Shown: positions 25,731-33,188 of the stretch, in pieces
Numbering within the stretch: position 1 is the stretch's first letter
Layout of the letters: each line of letters starts with the position of its first letter
DNA from: Anaerolineales bacterium
Lineage (GTDB): Bacteria > Chloroflexota > Anaerolineae > Anaerolineales > Villigracilaceae
Length of the DNA: 64,000 nt
Direction of reading: 5' to 3'
NCBI GenBank assembly: GCA_030583885.1
Contig: CP129480.1
Span: 4,094,714-4,158,713 of the forward strand
Made by a program: the position numbers and the translations under genes
The notes under the pieces: generated by a model
What the model saw: only the letters and a program-made list of their open reading frames with translations
Database searches by the model: none
Told to the model about the DNA's origin: nothing

Positions 25731-26408
25731 ATGATGATGATGGTTCGAAAAAGCAAGGGTTTGGGCGAACGCCACCAGAAAATCCTGGAATTTATTGCAT
25801 CCTATCAACGCGAACACAAGCACCCCCCTTCAATCCGCGAGATAGGCGAGCACTGCAGTATTTCATCCACGTCTGTGGTTAATTACTATCTGGATCAGCT
25901 AGAAAAATCAGGTCACATCGAGCGGGATAGAAAAATATCGCGCGGCATGAGGCTGACCGGCAACACCCCGCTCGGGGACATGCTCCGCGTACCAGTTCTC
26001 GGTCGGATCGTTGCAGGTGAACCCATCCCCGTCCCATCCACTGATTTCAACCTCTTCAATGCGGAGGACTCGGTGGAGATCGCCACATCGCTTATGCCTG
26101 CGAAGGAAAAAGGGAAGGAACTATTCGCCCTTGAAGTGCAGGGCGAATCAATGATCGACGCCATGATCAATGACGGCGATATTGTCATCCTCAAACCCAC
26201 ACAGGATGCACGCAATGGCGAAATGGTGGCTGTCTGGCTTTCAGACCGCAACGAAACCACCCTGAAGTATTATTACAAGGAAAAGGACGGCTACCGTCTT
26301 CAGCCGGCCAACCCGACCATGAAGCCGATCATGCTCAAAAAGACAGAGGCATTGGAGATAAAAGGCAAAGTGGTCATGGTCATCCGCAAAGTCGACCGTT
26401 ACAACTAA
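25731..26408 (+). CDS. lexA: LexA repressor
   Basis: 225 residues: winged helix DNA-binding domain (about 12-75, with SIREIGEHCSISSTSVVNYY), the Ala95-Gly96 autocleavage site in GRIVAGEP, and the S24-type peptidase dyad S140 (GESMID) and K179 (ETTLKYYY). The first ATG of a run of four is preferred, being 6 nt after AGGAGG. Under DNA damage RecA-stimulated self-cleavage would release its targets, which in this window include lexA itself and the ATPase operon at 38710. Confidence 0.97.
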   Translation: MMMMVRKSKGLGERHQKILEFIASYQREHKHPPSIREIGEHCSISSTSVVNYYLDQLEKSGHIERDRKISRGMRLTGNTPLGDMLRVPVLGRIVAGEPIPVPSTDFNLFNAEDSVEIATSLMPAKEKGKELFALEVQGESMIDAMINDGDIVILKPTQDARNGEMVAVWLSDRNETTLKYYYKEKDGYRLQPANPTMKPIMLKKTEALEIKGKVVMVIRKVDRYN

Positions 26409-26414
26409 AATTTA

Positions 26415-26453
26415 AAATACAACCTGTATCCTTCGACAGGTTGTATTTATTTA
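26415..26453 (+). terminator. Terminator of lexA
   Basis: 13-bp stem (26415-26427 with 26436-26448), 8-nt loop, T-rich tail. Confidence 0.85.
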
Positions 26454-26523
26454 ATATGGATGACGGAGCTATTAACTCGTCGGCAACAGCTCCGGGGATC
26501 GGATAAGGAAGCGACTGTACATC

Positions 26524-26564
26524 AAAAAAGACGGAATACTTATTTACAGTATTCCGTCTTTTTT
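26524..26564 (-). terminator. Bidirectional terminator closing the ubiquitin-like operon
   Basis: Perfect 17-bp stem (26524-26540 with 26548-26564) flanked by A6 and T6, so it acts on both strands. It lies 5 nt past the stop of the VWA gene and marks the 3' end of the seven-gene operon. Confidence 0.92.
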
Positions 26565-26568
26565 ATAC

Positions 26569-27702
26569 TTATTTTATCTTGATATTTGGTTTCTTCGCTG
26601 TCGTTGCGGGCTGATTCAATCTGATTCTTCCCTTATGCTTAAACCCGCCTTTAAATCCAGCGAACACCTCTTTTCCACGGGAAACAAGCATCGGAATCAC
26701 CAGGAGGAGAAGCAGTAGACCCAGAATTATGCCAAACAGCTGCCAAGAACTCTGTGATACTTCCGGCAGGACGCCGCCCGGGTTGTAATTTGTTTCCGCC
26801 GAACCCCCCATACTTGATAGCGAGACTGTCAGACTGCGATTAATACCGTCGCGCAAAGTGGAGGGGGAAACATAGGTAATTGCATATTCGCTTTGCAGTG
26901 TACGTCCATATTGTTGATAAAGATCGTTCAATGCCTGTGAATCAGCCGCAAAGCTATAGAGTCCGCCGGATCCTTTAGCCAGGGATTTTAATGTCGGTTC
27001 GTCAAGACCCTCCTGCGAGGAAAGGTTCGAGTCGCCAAAACCGATGGCGGAAATCGTTAGTCCGCTAGGCCCAATCTGTTCGAACACATTTTCGATTGTG
27101 TATTGGCTGCGGTTATCCATGCCATCAGCCAAAACGATAATCGCCTTGCGACCGGATATCCCGTCCAGGGCTTTTTCCGCCTCAATCAAGGCGTTAAACA
27201 TGGCGGTGTCACTTCCCGTACGGAGTCCGTCAATGGCATCAAGCAGCATTGCAGTATCCGCTGTAACCGGTTGAACAAGATAAGTTTGCGTATCGAAGGC
27301 GATCAGGCCGGCCTGGTCGCCGGCGCGCATTTGCGTGATGTACGTCTTTGCCGCTTCCCTGGCGGCTTCGAGCTTGTTATTTTTCTGCATGCTTCCAGAG
27401 ATATCGATCACGAGCATCGACGTCAGCGGTTCTGCCAGGCCTTCGCCGCCGCCGCGAATATCCGCGGGCTCCATCAATATGCCATTCTCGTAAATCTGGA
27501 TAGCAGCAGGATCCACACCGGCCGGTTCACCTGCGGAGTCCGTCACTGAAACGTATACGGTTACGTTCGGAAAATTGGACTTGTCCACCTGTGTTATTCG
27601 GACCTGCAAGTCGCTCTGCGCAAAAACTGTCACCGGCAAAAAAATCATGAGCGACATGAGCAGGACAAGGGACGGCAGGAGGCGGTGTTTTTTCGTCTGC
27701 AT
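26569..27702 (-). CDS. Secreted/membrane von Willebrand factor A domain protein in the ubiquitin-like operon
   Basis: 377 residues: signal peptide (1-28, ending VFAQ), a ~60-residue beta domain, then a VWA domain (about 94-270) with an intact metal site D100-x-S102-x-S104 (DISGSM), T166 and D193, and near the C-terminus one membrane helix (~322-343) followed by a basic cytoplasmic tail. The VWA domain therefore lies outside, the tail inside. It begins 2 nt after the FHA gene, so it belongs to the same transcript. A role as ligand-binding or protein-binding surface component linked to the cytoplasmic ubiquitin-like machinery is inference. Confidence 0.85.
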   Translation of the reverse strand: MQTKKHRLLPSLVLLMSLMIFLPVTVFAQSDLQVRITQVDKSNFPNVTVYVSVTDSAGEPAGVDPAAIQIYENGILMEPADIRGGGEGLAEPLTSMLVIDISGSMQKNNKLEAAREAAKTYITQMRAGDQAGLIAFDTQTYLVQPVTADTAMLLDAIDGLRTGSDTAMFNALIEAEKALDGISGRKAIIVLADGMDNRSQYTIENVFEQIGPSGLTISAIGFGDSNLSSQEGLDEPTLKSLAKGSGGLYSFAADSQALNDLYQQYGRTLQSEYAITYVSPSTLRDGINRSLTVSLSSMGGSAETNYNPGGVLPEVSQSSWQLFGIILGLLLLLLVIPMLVSRGKEVFAGFKGGFKHKGRIRLNQPATTAKKPNIKIK

Positions 27703-27704
27703 GG

Positions 27705-28562
27705 CTATCTCCTTTCGTGGTAAATCATCTCGGTATTGCCCATGCGTATCTTTTGCCCGTTGGCAAGCTGGACAACCTGGATCTTTTTTCCGTTTACGTA
27801 CGTGCCCGCAAGGCTCATATCCTTCAGGGAGAAACGCGTCCCATCACCGGTGAGCATCGCATGTTGAGGTGCAATATCAGGATCCGGCAGGGCAATTTCC
27901 GATTTAAGCGCGGAACTTCCGATGGCCACAGCTGGACCGCCTGCGCGCATGAATTTGTCAAGGATAAATTCTGTCCCTTTGAGTTTTCCGGAGGTGACTT
28001 CCAGCCAGGCTCGGGAAAGCAATACGACAATGAGTGAAATGAACGCCCCGACGGAAGCGCCAAGCAAAACGAGTCCTGCCGCCTTGCCGGTGAGGGGATC
28101 CTCCAGCCAGTTATGCGCGCTTTCAAGGAGGACACCGCCAAGACCACCGCCGATCAGCCCGCCAAGCATTCCCTTCCAAGCCTGGCTCCTGGCCACACCC
28201 CCCTCCGCAAATCCGAGCATGAGACCAAAAACCGCCCAGCCAAGCACTCTGCCAGTGAGTCCTGCGCCAACTGCCTGAAAAAGGAATTCTCCAAGCGGCA
28301 GGCCAACGCCTCCAGCCAGAGTGCCCAGAATAGCACCGAACAAGCCAGACTTGAGCGCCTGAACAAGATTGCGGGTTAACAAGCCTTCCGTGAGCCCGAT
28401 AAACAAGCCGATGACCAAGCCAATCAGCGCACCCGCCACCACTTCGCTCAGATAAAGATTTGTTGTGAATGAAAGTCCAAGATAATCACTTACCTGCCAG
28501 CCGACCAGTCCGCCGATCGCGCCAAGGACGGCGTAGAAATATGTACGCATTCGCCTGCTCAT
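27705..28562 (-). CDS. Multi-pass membrane protein with C-terminal FHA domain
   Basis: 285 residues. The first ~190 residues are Gly-rich hydrophobic helices (about six) with repeated G-x-x-x-G patterns. The C-terminal ~95 residues are a cytoplasmic FHA domain (AIGSSALKSEIALPDPDIAP, then HAML and TYVNGKK), a phosphothreonine-peptide binding fold. No Ser/Thr kinase gene is in the window. Starts 3 nt after the JAMM gene. It could recruit phosphorylated partners to the membrane-bound conjugation machinery. Confidence 0.83.
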   Translation of the reverse strand: MSRRMRTYFYAVLGAIGGLVGWQVSDYLGLSFTTNLYLSEVVAGALIGLVIGLFIGLTEGLLTRNLVQALKSGLFGAILGTLAGGVGLPLGEFLFQAVGAGLTGRVLGWAVFGLMLGFAEGGVARSQAWKGMLGGLIGGGLGGVLLESAHNWLEDPLTGKAAGLVLLGASVGAFISLIVVLLSRAWLEVTSGKLKGTEFILDKFMRAGGPAVAIGSSALKSEIALPDPDIAPQHAMLTGDGTRFSLKDMSLAGTYVNGKKIQVVQLANGQKIRMGNTEMIYHERR

Positions 28563-28565
28563 AAA

Positions 28566-29216
28566 TCACTCTCCTTCATCACTTTCATCCCCGCCACCGC
28601 GGAGGTTTCGCCAATTCATCATGCTGCGTCCCAAATTGCCGTTTAATTCATAAAATCCAAAGTAACGGGTTGGGTCGAGAACCCCACCTGCGCGGCGGAT
28701 AAAAAAACCGGCAACAGAACTATGCGGTTCTACAACCAACGCAACCTGCCACGGATCTGGAAAGAAATTATTGTGCAGAAAGGTGTCATAATGAGAGAGA
28801 AAAATTCCCATGCGCGGGTGAGTGTGATACCAACCAACAATTTTTTTTCTCGCATAACGCATTTCAATCTGCTCATGAAAATCCACAATGGTGTTCTGTG
28901 TAAAGGTCAGGTACACACTTCCCTGCCGGGTATAGCGGGCGGGGAGCATGTGCTGCACCACGACAAATTGCTCGCCGGAATCGCGATCAACGCACCACAT
29001 GCCAACCAGTGCTCCGCCAATTTCATCGTCCAACTCACTGGTTGAATGGACGGCAATGCGGGTGTAAGCCGCTTGTGAAAGAAAAACTTTCACAAGCGGT
29101 TGTGCCTCATCGTGCTCATGAATTGATACCCAGCGTTTCGACCGCATAAGAGGCATGCAAGCCCTTTTTGGTCTGGTGCTCACTGGGGGTGAGATGCGAA
29201 TTCCGTTCCCAGCCAT
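28566..29216 (-). CDS. JAMM/JAB-family metallo-isopeptidase (deubiquitinase-like)
   Basis: 216 residues. The zinc motif is complete: E65 (LDDEIGGALVG), then H131-T-H133-P, S141 and D144 in HTHPRMGIFLSHYD, the H-x-H-x7-S-x-x-D pattern of JAMM enzymes such as Rpn11. Flanking N-terminal (~40 residues) and C-terminal tails are basic and Gly/Glu-rich. In the operon it follows the ubiquitin-like genes, so the likely roles are to remove the ubiquitin-like protein from targets or to cut the Ubl-E2 fusion after its Gly-Gly. No signal peptide: cytoplasmic. The start at 29216 has only a weak ribosome site. Confidence 0.9.
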   Translation of the reverse strand: MAGNGIRISPPVSTRPKRACMPLMRSKRWVSIHEHDEAQPLVKVFLSQAAYTRIAVHSTSELDDEIGGALVGMWCVDRDSGEQFVVVQHMLPARYTRQGSVYLTFTQNTIVDFHEQIEMRYARKKIVGWYHTHPRMGIFLSHYDTFLHNNFFPDPWQVALVVEPHSSVAGFFIRRAGGVLDPTRYFGFYELNGNLGRSMMNWRNLRGGGDESDEGE

Positions 29217-29243
29217 TTTAATAAACCTAAAGAATTGAGTTGG

Positions 29244-29274
29244 CGGGTCGCTCCATTCGTAATGAAGCGACCCG
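29244..29274 (-). other. Hairpin between the stand-alone Ubl gene and the JAMM gene
   Basis: CGGGTCGCT (29244-29252) pairs with AGCGACCCG (29266-29274), extended by CATT/AATG across one mismatch, with a 3-nt loop. No T run follows on the minus strand, so it is more likely an mRNA 3'-end stabiliser or processing site than a terminator. Confidence 0.5.
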
Positions 29275-29283
29275 TATCGGGAA

Positions 29284-29550
29284 CTACCCCGCAGTAACGT
29301 CGGCTGTCATCATCAACCGGTCGTCTTGCGGAATACCAGCCTGGGAGAGGGTTTCATCCTCTTTCAATTCACGACCCAGCGCCTTGCTGTCCAACCGATA
29401 GGACATTGGGCGTCCATCCGGTCCCGTCGTCGGAAGTTCCAGGGAAGTGGTCAGTTCCGGAAGCAAATCCCTCACAGCCACATCATCCGGGACTTCAGCA
29501 TTGCGGGTGCCCCCGGAAGGCAGTACAAGGGTAACAGGTATATCAGACAT
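29284..29550 (-). CDS. Ubiquitin-like protein ending in a free C-terminal Gly
   Basis: 88 residues from the ATG at 29548-29550 (AAAAGGAG upstream). It is a small beta-grasp protein of the bacterial YukD/ubiquitin-like type: TLVLPSGGTRNAEVPDDVAV, a long helix region, then ELKEDETLSQAGIPQDDRLM and the terminal TADVTAG. About 66 of 88 positions are identical to the N-terminal domain of the neighbouring Ubl-E2 fusion. The gene stops exactly after Gly88, where the fusion continues with a second Gly, so this copy would need no processing before E1 activation. Likely the protein modifier of the system. Confidence 0.85.
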   Translation of the reverse strand: MSDIPVTLVLPSGGTRNAEVPDDVAVRDLLPELTTSLELPTTGPDGRPMSYRLDSKALGRELKEDETLSQAGIPQDDRLMMTADVTAG

Positions 29551-29614
29551 GGTTTTCTCCTTTTCTCTAATTGGGTAAATTTTTTGACACCGGCTCATGC
29601 GCTCGCAGCAATGA

Positions 29615-30463
29615 CTATTTCAACCGAATTACAGGCTTATTTTTCTTCTCAACCGGCTTGATCTTCACTCGTTCCGGCCTTAATAGCTCGCGGCGATCCA
29701 CCGGAAATTCATTTGGATGCTTTATTCGATACTCACGTGACCACCCAGCCGCTTCCGCATCCCACGGGAATGGTGGTTTCGTCGGATCGTCATGGAAATT
29801 TTTCCACTGCAGCATTTCGCCCAGCATAAGCACCAATCGGTCCAAGGAGCGGCTGGCTGTCCACCAGGCGGCGTCAATACATACACTTCCATTCAAATGA
29901 TTGATATTCGGGTGCCAGATGGGAGTCAGCCATTTCATGCCGGGCCAGCGCTGCGGGTATTGATTATGCAGGTAAATTTCCACTTGATGATGGACTGCGT
30001 ATTTCGGTTTGCCCAGACGATCCACGCCTATGATGCTCTTGCAGGCAAAAGTCACAACGTATCTCTCCGGGGGAACCCCTACACGGGCTCCCACAGCCTT
30101 GAAGCCGATCAGGTCACTGCGTGCGGTGAGTTCCTGCATAAGCTCAAAATCTGCGCGCAGCCGCCGCATCCGCGGGCTGCCGGCAACGGAGACCACGCCA
30201 CCTGCCGTAATATCCGCGGTAAGCATGAGGCGGTCATTTTCCGGAATACCGGCGGATGCCAAGGTCTCGTTTTCTTTCAATTCCCGTCCCAGCGCCTTGC
30301 TGTCAAGCCGGTAACCCATTGGGCGTCCATCCGGTCCAACTGTCGGGAGTTCCAACAAGGATGTCAACTCAGGCATCAATTCGTGCAGCGCCACATCATC
30401 GGGGATTTCCGCCGCGCGCGCGCCCCCGCTGGGAAGAACAATCGTAACGTTTACATCCGGCAT
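29615..30463 (-). CDS. Ubiquitin-like domain fused to an E2 conjugating enzyme
   Basis: 282 residues from the ATG at 30461-30463 (GGAGGAG upstream). Residues 1-88 are a ubiquitin-like domain that ends TADITAGG (Gly88-Gly89), followed by a short linker. Residues ~98-245 are a canonical UBC fold: YP at 169-170, the LTPIWHPNIN segment with H184-P185-N186, catalytic Cys195 (GSVCID), the downstream WTASRSLDRLVLMLGEML helix and DDPTKPPFPW. The tail is Lys/Arg-rich. It should receive the activated modifier as a thioester on Cys195. The built-in Ubl may be released by the JAMM enzyme or may act as a non-covalent scaffold. Confidence 0.93.
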   Translation of the reverse strand: MPDVNVTIVLPSGGARAAEIPDDVALHELMPELTSLLELPTVGPDGRPMGYRLDSKALGRELKENETLASAGIPENDRLMLTADITAGGVVSVAGSPRMRRLRADFELMQELTARSDLIGFKAVGARVGVPPERYVVTFACKSIIGVDRLGKPKYAVHHQVEIYLHNQYPQRWPGMKWLTPIWHPNINHLNGSVCIDAAWWTASRSLDRLVLMLGEMLQWKNFHDDPTKPPFPWDAEAAGWSREYRIKHPNEFPVDRRELLRPERVKIKPVEKKNKPVIRLK

Positions 30464-30483
30464 GATAATTTCTCCTCCATTCG

Positions 30484-31368
30484 TCAGGTATTCAAATGCG
30501 GGACCTGGCAAGCCCCGGTAATTTCCCAGCAATCCGCGTGATGCAAGGTGTTGCAGACCTCACATTTTTTCACGCCACGGGGATCATGGTGCCTGACCTC
30601 CTCCAGACAGAAAGGGCAGCGGTGCACTTCATAAAGCGAAACGTGCACACTTGGTTTGCGTTTGAACAAGCGCCTTAAACCGGAATATGTATTTCGGGGG
30701 GTCTGAGGCAGGACCAGTCTTCCATTTCCTGATCCTGATTCCATCCGCCTATGCAATTTGGGGATTTTCATAAACTTCAAAAACGATCCTGTTTTAGGTG
30801 GGGATTTCACACTTTCCGAAATAAGGGTATTCAGGGATCTGGGAATTCCAGCCGATCCCATCACCGGTGGGATGTCTGGCTGCCTGCGCCCCCGGGGATG
30901 CTGAGATTCCGTATTGCCTGATTTTGCAACAGGTTTTCTCCACGCCTCCAATGCGATCACCGCAACAAGAAACGCGCCGCACAATTGAGCAAGCTGGTAC
31001 GGATCGACCACACCATCCAGCCAGGGTTCCAACGGACCGATTCCCATTTGCCAGTTTGTAAAAAAGCCGAGCGTATACAGCCCCAACGGCAGGGTAATCA
31101 GCGCCACCAGAAAACGGATCAATACCGACCATTCGTAAAAACTTGCACGCGGTACGGCGCCTGCCGCCAAACCTACGGCAAGGACCGCAAAGACCATCAT
31201 TAAGAATGGCGAAAGATTAACCTGATAAACATTGATCAACGCCATGAAGCCGGCAATTCCCGGCACGAACAGTACACACCCTGCCAGCTTTCGAAGAAAA
31301 CCGGGATGGCGGGAGGAGGATTGGGAGCTACTCAGCATGGTGGTGTGAAGTGACATTTCAGGTTCCAT
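30484..31368 (-). CDS. Membrane-anchored RING-finger protein (E3-like)
   Basis: 294 residues from the first ATG (31366-31368); a TTG at 31383 overlapping the E1 stop and an ATG at 31356 are alternatives. Four membrane helices in the first ~145 residues, a basic cytoplasmic linker, then a C-terminal zinc domain: C-P-F-C-L-E-E, later C-E-V-C-N-T-L-H-H-A-D-C-W and a final Cys, i.e. C-x2-C-x14-C-x2-C-x3-HH-x2-C-x6-C. This agrees with the prokaryotic RING family described as transmembrane and adjacent to E1, E2, Ub and JAB genes. It would hold the E2 at the membrane and select targets. Confidence 0.85.
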   Translation of the reverse strand: MEPEMSLHTTMLSSSQSSSRHPGFLRKLAGCVLFVPGIAGFMALINVYQVNLSPFLMMVFAVLAVGLAAGAVPRASFYEWSVLIRFLVALITLPLGLYTLGFFTNWQMGIGPLEPWLDGVVDPYQLAQLCGAFLVAVIALEAWRKPVAKSGNTESQHPRGRRQPDIPPVMGSAGIPRSLNTLISESVKSPPKTGSFLKFMKIPKLHRRMESGSGNGRLVLPQTPRNTYSGLRRLFKRKPSVHVSLYEVHRCPFCLEEVRHHDPRGVKKCEVCNTLHHADCWEITGACQVPHLNT

Positions 31369-31379
31369 CAACGTCTTGT

Positions 31380-33026
31380 TCAATCACGAAGCCGCACACG
31401 GCTTGAACGTATCTTTAGGACAGACGGTTCTTTTCCGTTTTTTATCTGGGATTTGTCTTTAAGCCGAATGTGGTTCCCCTTCTTGTCCTCTATTTTTATC
31501 GTGGACTCGAAGTCACGGAAATGCAATGCATCCGCCAGATCGCCAGTCAATTCGTAGAACCGATATTCTTCTCCATTATGAGCGCGGATCACATGAAGCG
31601 GAGGCACACCAACACTTGCCAGAGTACGGTGAAGGAATGTCTCTTCACCTGTGATGACGTGTGTCAGGGAAGCTTCACGCAGAACGCCACAGGTCGGGCA
31701 ATTGCCTGCCTCCACAGTCACTTCACTGAGAGGACGTAAGACTTCCTCAACCGTATGACAGTTCGAACATTCAAATTTCGTGACAAGCTCCTGATCCAGC
31801 TCAATAACGGCATTCAGACCAAGATCTGCACAGGCGATGCGGAGCAGGTCGTCGAGCGTTGTCCGCTCCACGCGCGCCGGCAGTTCCGTGATCGTGCCAT
31901 AGGCCCAGTGTGATTCGCAATCGTCACGCGGTACATATGCCGTTGTATGCATTTCATTGACCATGCCGTTAAAGTGAGTTACTTTTCCGGGTTGGACCGG
32001 CATGTTGTTGATCAGCTTCAACGCTTCCTGCGATTGCATTGCACCAATAATCGAGGCAATTGTCGGGGTTGTGGGTACCTTGCCCAGTAAAATATTCTGG
32101 CGTGCCAATAGTGGACACGAATAACGAAGCGATAGGTCCCTCAGTGCCTGCTCAGTGAGCGTGCATTCGTAACAGGCTCCCTGTCCCGGAATAAAGACGC
32201 GCACCAATCCGAGAAGCTCCTGGATCGCCCCATCCACCCAGGGTTTGTTCACCCAGTAGCAGAATCGGTTTACAGCCAGCCTGGCTTCGCGGTTATCAAG
32301 GCATCCGATCACCACATCCATGCGGCGAAAAACTCCCAAGCCCATTTTTGTCGTAATGTCGCCATTCAGGTATTGAATATGCACCTGCGGATTTACAGCT
32401 TTTGCACGTGCCGCGGCGATCTCCGCCTTGCTGCGATTGCTATCTGTTTCGCGGAAAAGCACCGAACGACTTAAGTTGGCAAGTTCGATCTTGTCAAAAT
32501 CCACAATGAATATATGGCCGATGCCCATCAATGCAAGGTTTTTGATGACTTCATTCCCAAGCGCTCCTGCGCCAACCACCATCACCTTCGCATTCTGAAC
32601 CTTTTCACGATCCCACCACGAAATAAAATCGAACGTACCCAGACGATCCTTCTGCAAATTCGGAATACGAATCGGCTTATCGGGCGCGATCGGCACGCGA
32701 ATCGGTCCAGTCGGCGGCTCGCTTCCCGCCGGGCGGTCAGCCTGCTCACCATTCCTGCCAGCCATTTCCTTGGCCCGAGTCAGGTTCGACTGATCAACCT
32801 GAAGGGCAAACCAGCCGACATTCGGGCGCGACTCGACGAAGTTATGCTTCTCCAGCGTTTTGAGCGCCTCCCGCAATGTTGCACGGCTGATCCCAAATTT
32901 AATAATCAACTCGCGTTCAGGAGGAAGTTGTGTGCCCGGCTTGAGACTGCCATCTACTAATGACGCAACCAGCTTCCCTGCAACAGCCTCAGCCAACGTT
33001 TTGTGGGAAATTCGTTCGATTTTCAT
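31380..33026 (-). CDS. E1-like ubiquitin-activating enzyme fused to a GntR/FadR winged-helix domain
   Basis: 548 residues from the ATG at 33024-33026 (AAGG upstream). Residues ~5-75 are a GntR-type winged helix (PERELIIKFGISRATLREAL). After a linker the E1/ThiF domain starts at ~130: VGAGALG (151-157), D176, arginine finger R187 in NLSR, K200, metal-binding D244 (CLDNREARLA), zinc-type CYEC (285-288) and candidate catalytic Cys304 (SCPLLAR), followed by VPTTPTIASIIG. A second zinc ribbon (C420, C423, C443, C446) and a ~100-residue C-terminal region follow. It would adenylate the Ubl C-terminal Gly and pass it to the E2. The usual GntR effector domain is replaced by the enzyme. First gene of the operon. 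Confidence 0.93.
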   Translation of the reverse strand: MKIERISHKTLAEAVAGKLVASLVDGSLKPGTQLPPERELIIKFGISRATLREALKTLEKHNFVESRPNVGWFALQVDQSNLTRAKEMAGRNGEQADRPAGSEPPTGPIRVPIAPDKPIRIPNLQKDRLGTFDFISWWDREKVQNAKVMVVGAGALGNEVIKNLALMGIGHIFIVDFDKIELANLSRSVLFRETDSNRSKAEIAAARAKAVNPQVHIQYLNGDITTKMGLGVFRRMDVVIGCLDNREARLAVNRFCYWVNKPWVDGAIQELLGLVRVFIPGQGACYECTLTEQALRDLSLRYSCPLLARQNILLGKVPTTPTIASIIGAMQSQEALKLINNMPVQPGKVTHFNGMVNEMHTTAYVPRDDCESHWAYGTITELPARVERTTLDDLLRIACADLGLNAVIELDQELVTKFECSNCHTVEEVLRPLSEVTVEAGNCPTCGVLREASLTHVITGEETFLHRTLASVGVPPLHVIRAHNGEEYRFYELTGDLADALHFRDFESTIKIEDKKGNHIRLKDKSQIKNGKEPSVLKIRSSRVRLRD

Positions 33027-33045
33027 AAACCTTCTTGTGGTATGG

Positions 33046-33056
33046 TGGTCAGACCA
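33046..33056 (-). promoter_or_regulatory. FadR/GntR-type operator in the ubiquitin-like operon leader
   Basis: TGGTCAGACCA on the plus strand is a perfect palindrome about a central base. It fits the FadR-subfamily consensus (T-x-GT-x3-AC-x-A) and the core of the E. coli FadR site. It lies just downstream of the -10 box, where a bound repressor would block transcription. The E1 protein encoded next carries a FadR-like winged helix. Confidence 0.8.
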
Positions 33057-33065
33057 ATTTGTACG

Positions 33066-33094
33066 ATTATAGCGAGAGGTATAGCCAAAGTCAA
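33066..33094 (-). promoter_or_regulatory. Promoter of the ubiquitin-like operon
   Basis: Minus-strand TTGACT (33089-33094) and TATAAT (33066-33071) with a 17-nt spacer, 40 nt before the E1 start codon. Confidence 0.88.
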
Positions 33095-33140
33095 CCGCCC
33101 CGCTATAGGACATCAGTACTAATCCCTTATTCTTAAAATG

Positions 33141-33168
33141 AAAAGATGGCTCTTACAAGCCATCTTTT
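33141..33168 (-). terminator. Terminator after rplL
   Basis: 11-bp stem (33141-33151 with 33158-33168), 6-nt loop, T-rich minus-strand tail. It separates the ribosomal operon from the E1 operon promoter. Confidence 0.85.
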
Positions 33169-33188
33169 GTTTGCATTTTTGAAAGAAA

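Noticed and set aside
31380..33026. ThiF/MoeB for thiamine or molybdopterin synthesis
   Set aside because: Neighbours are E2, RING, Ubl and JAMM genes, with no thiamine or molybdopterin genes, and the protein has an N-terminal DNA-binding domain.
26569..33026. CBASS or Bil-type antiviral operon
   Set aside because: No CD-NTase, effector or phage-defence partner is present in the window; the RING, FHA and VWA genes differ from the reported sets, so a defence function cannot be claimed.
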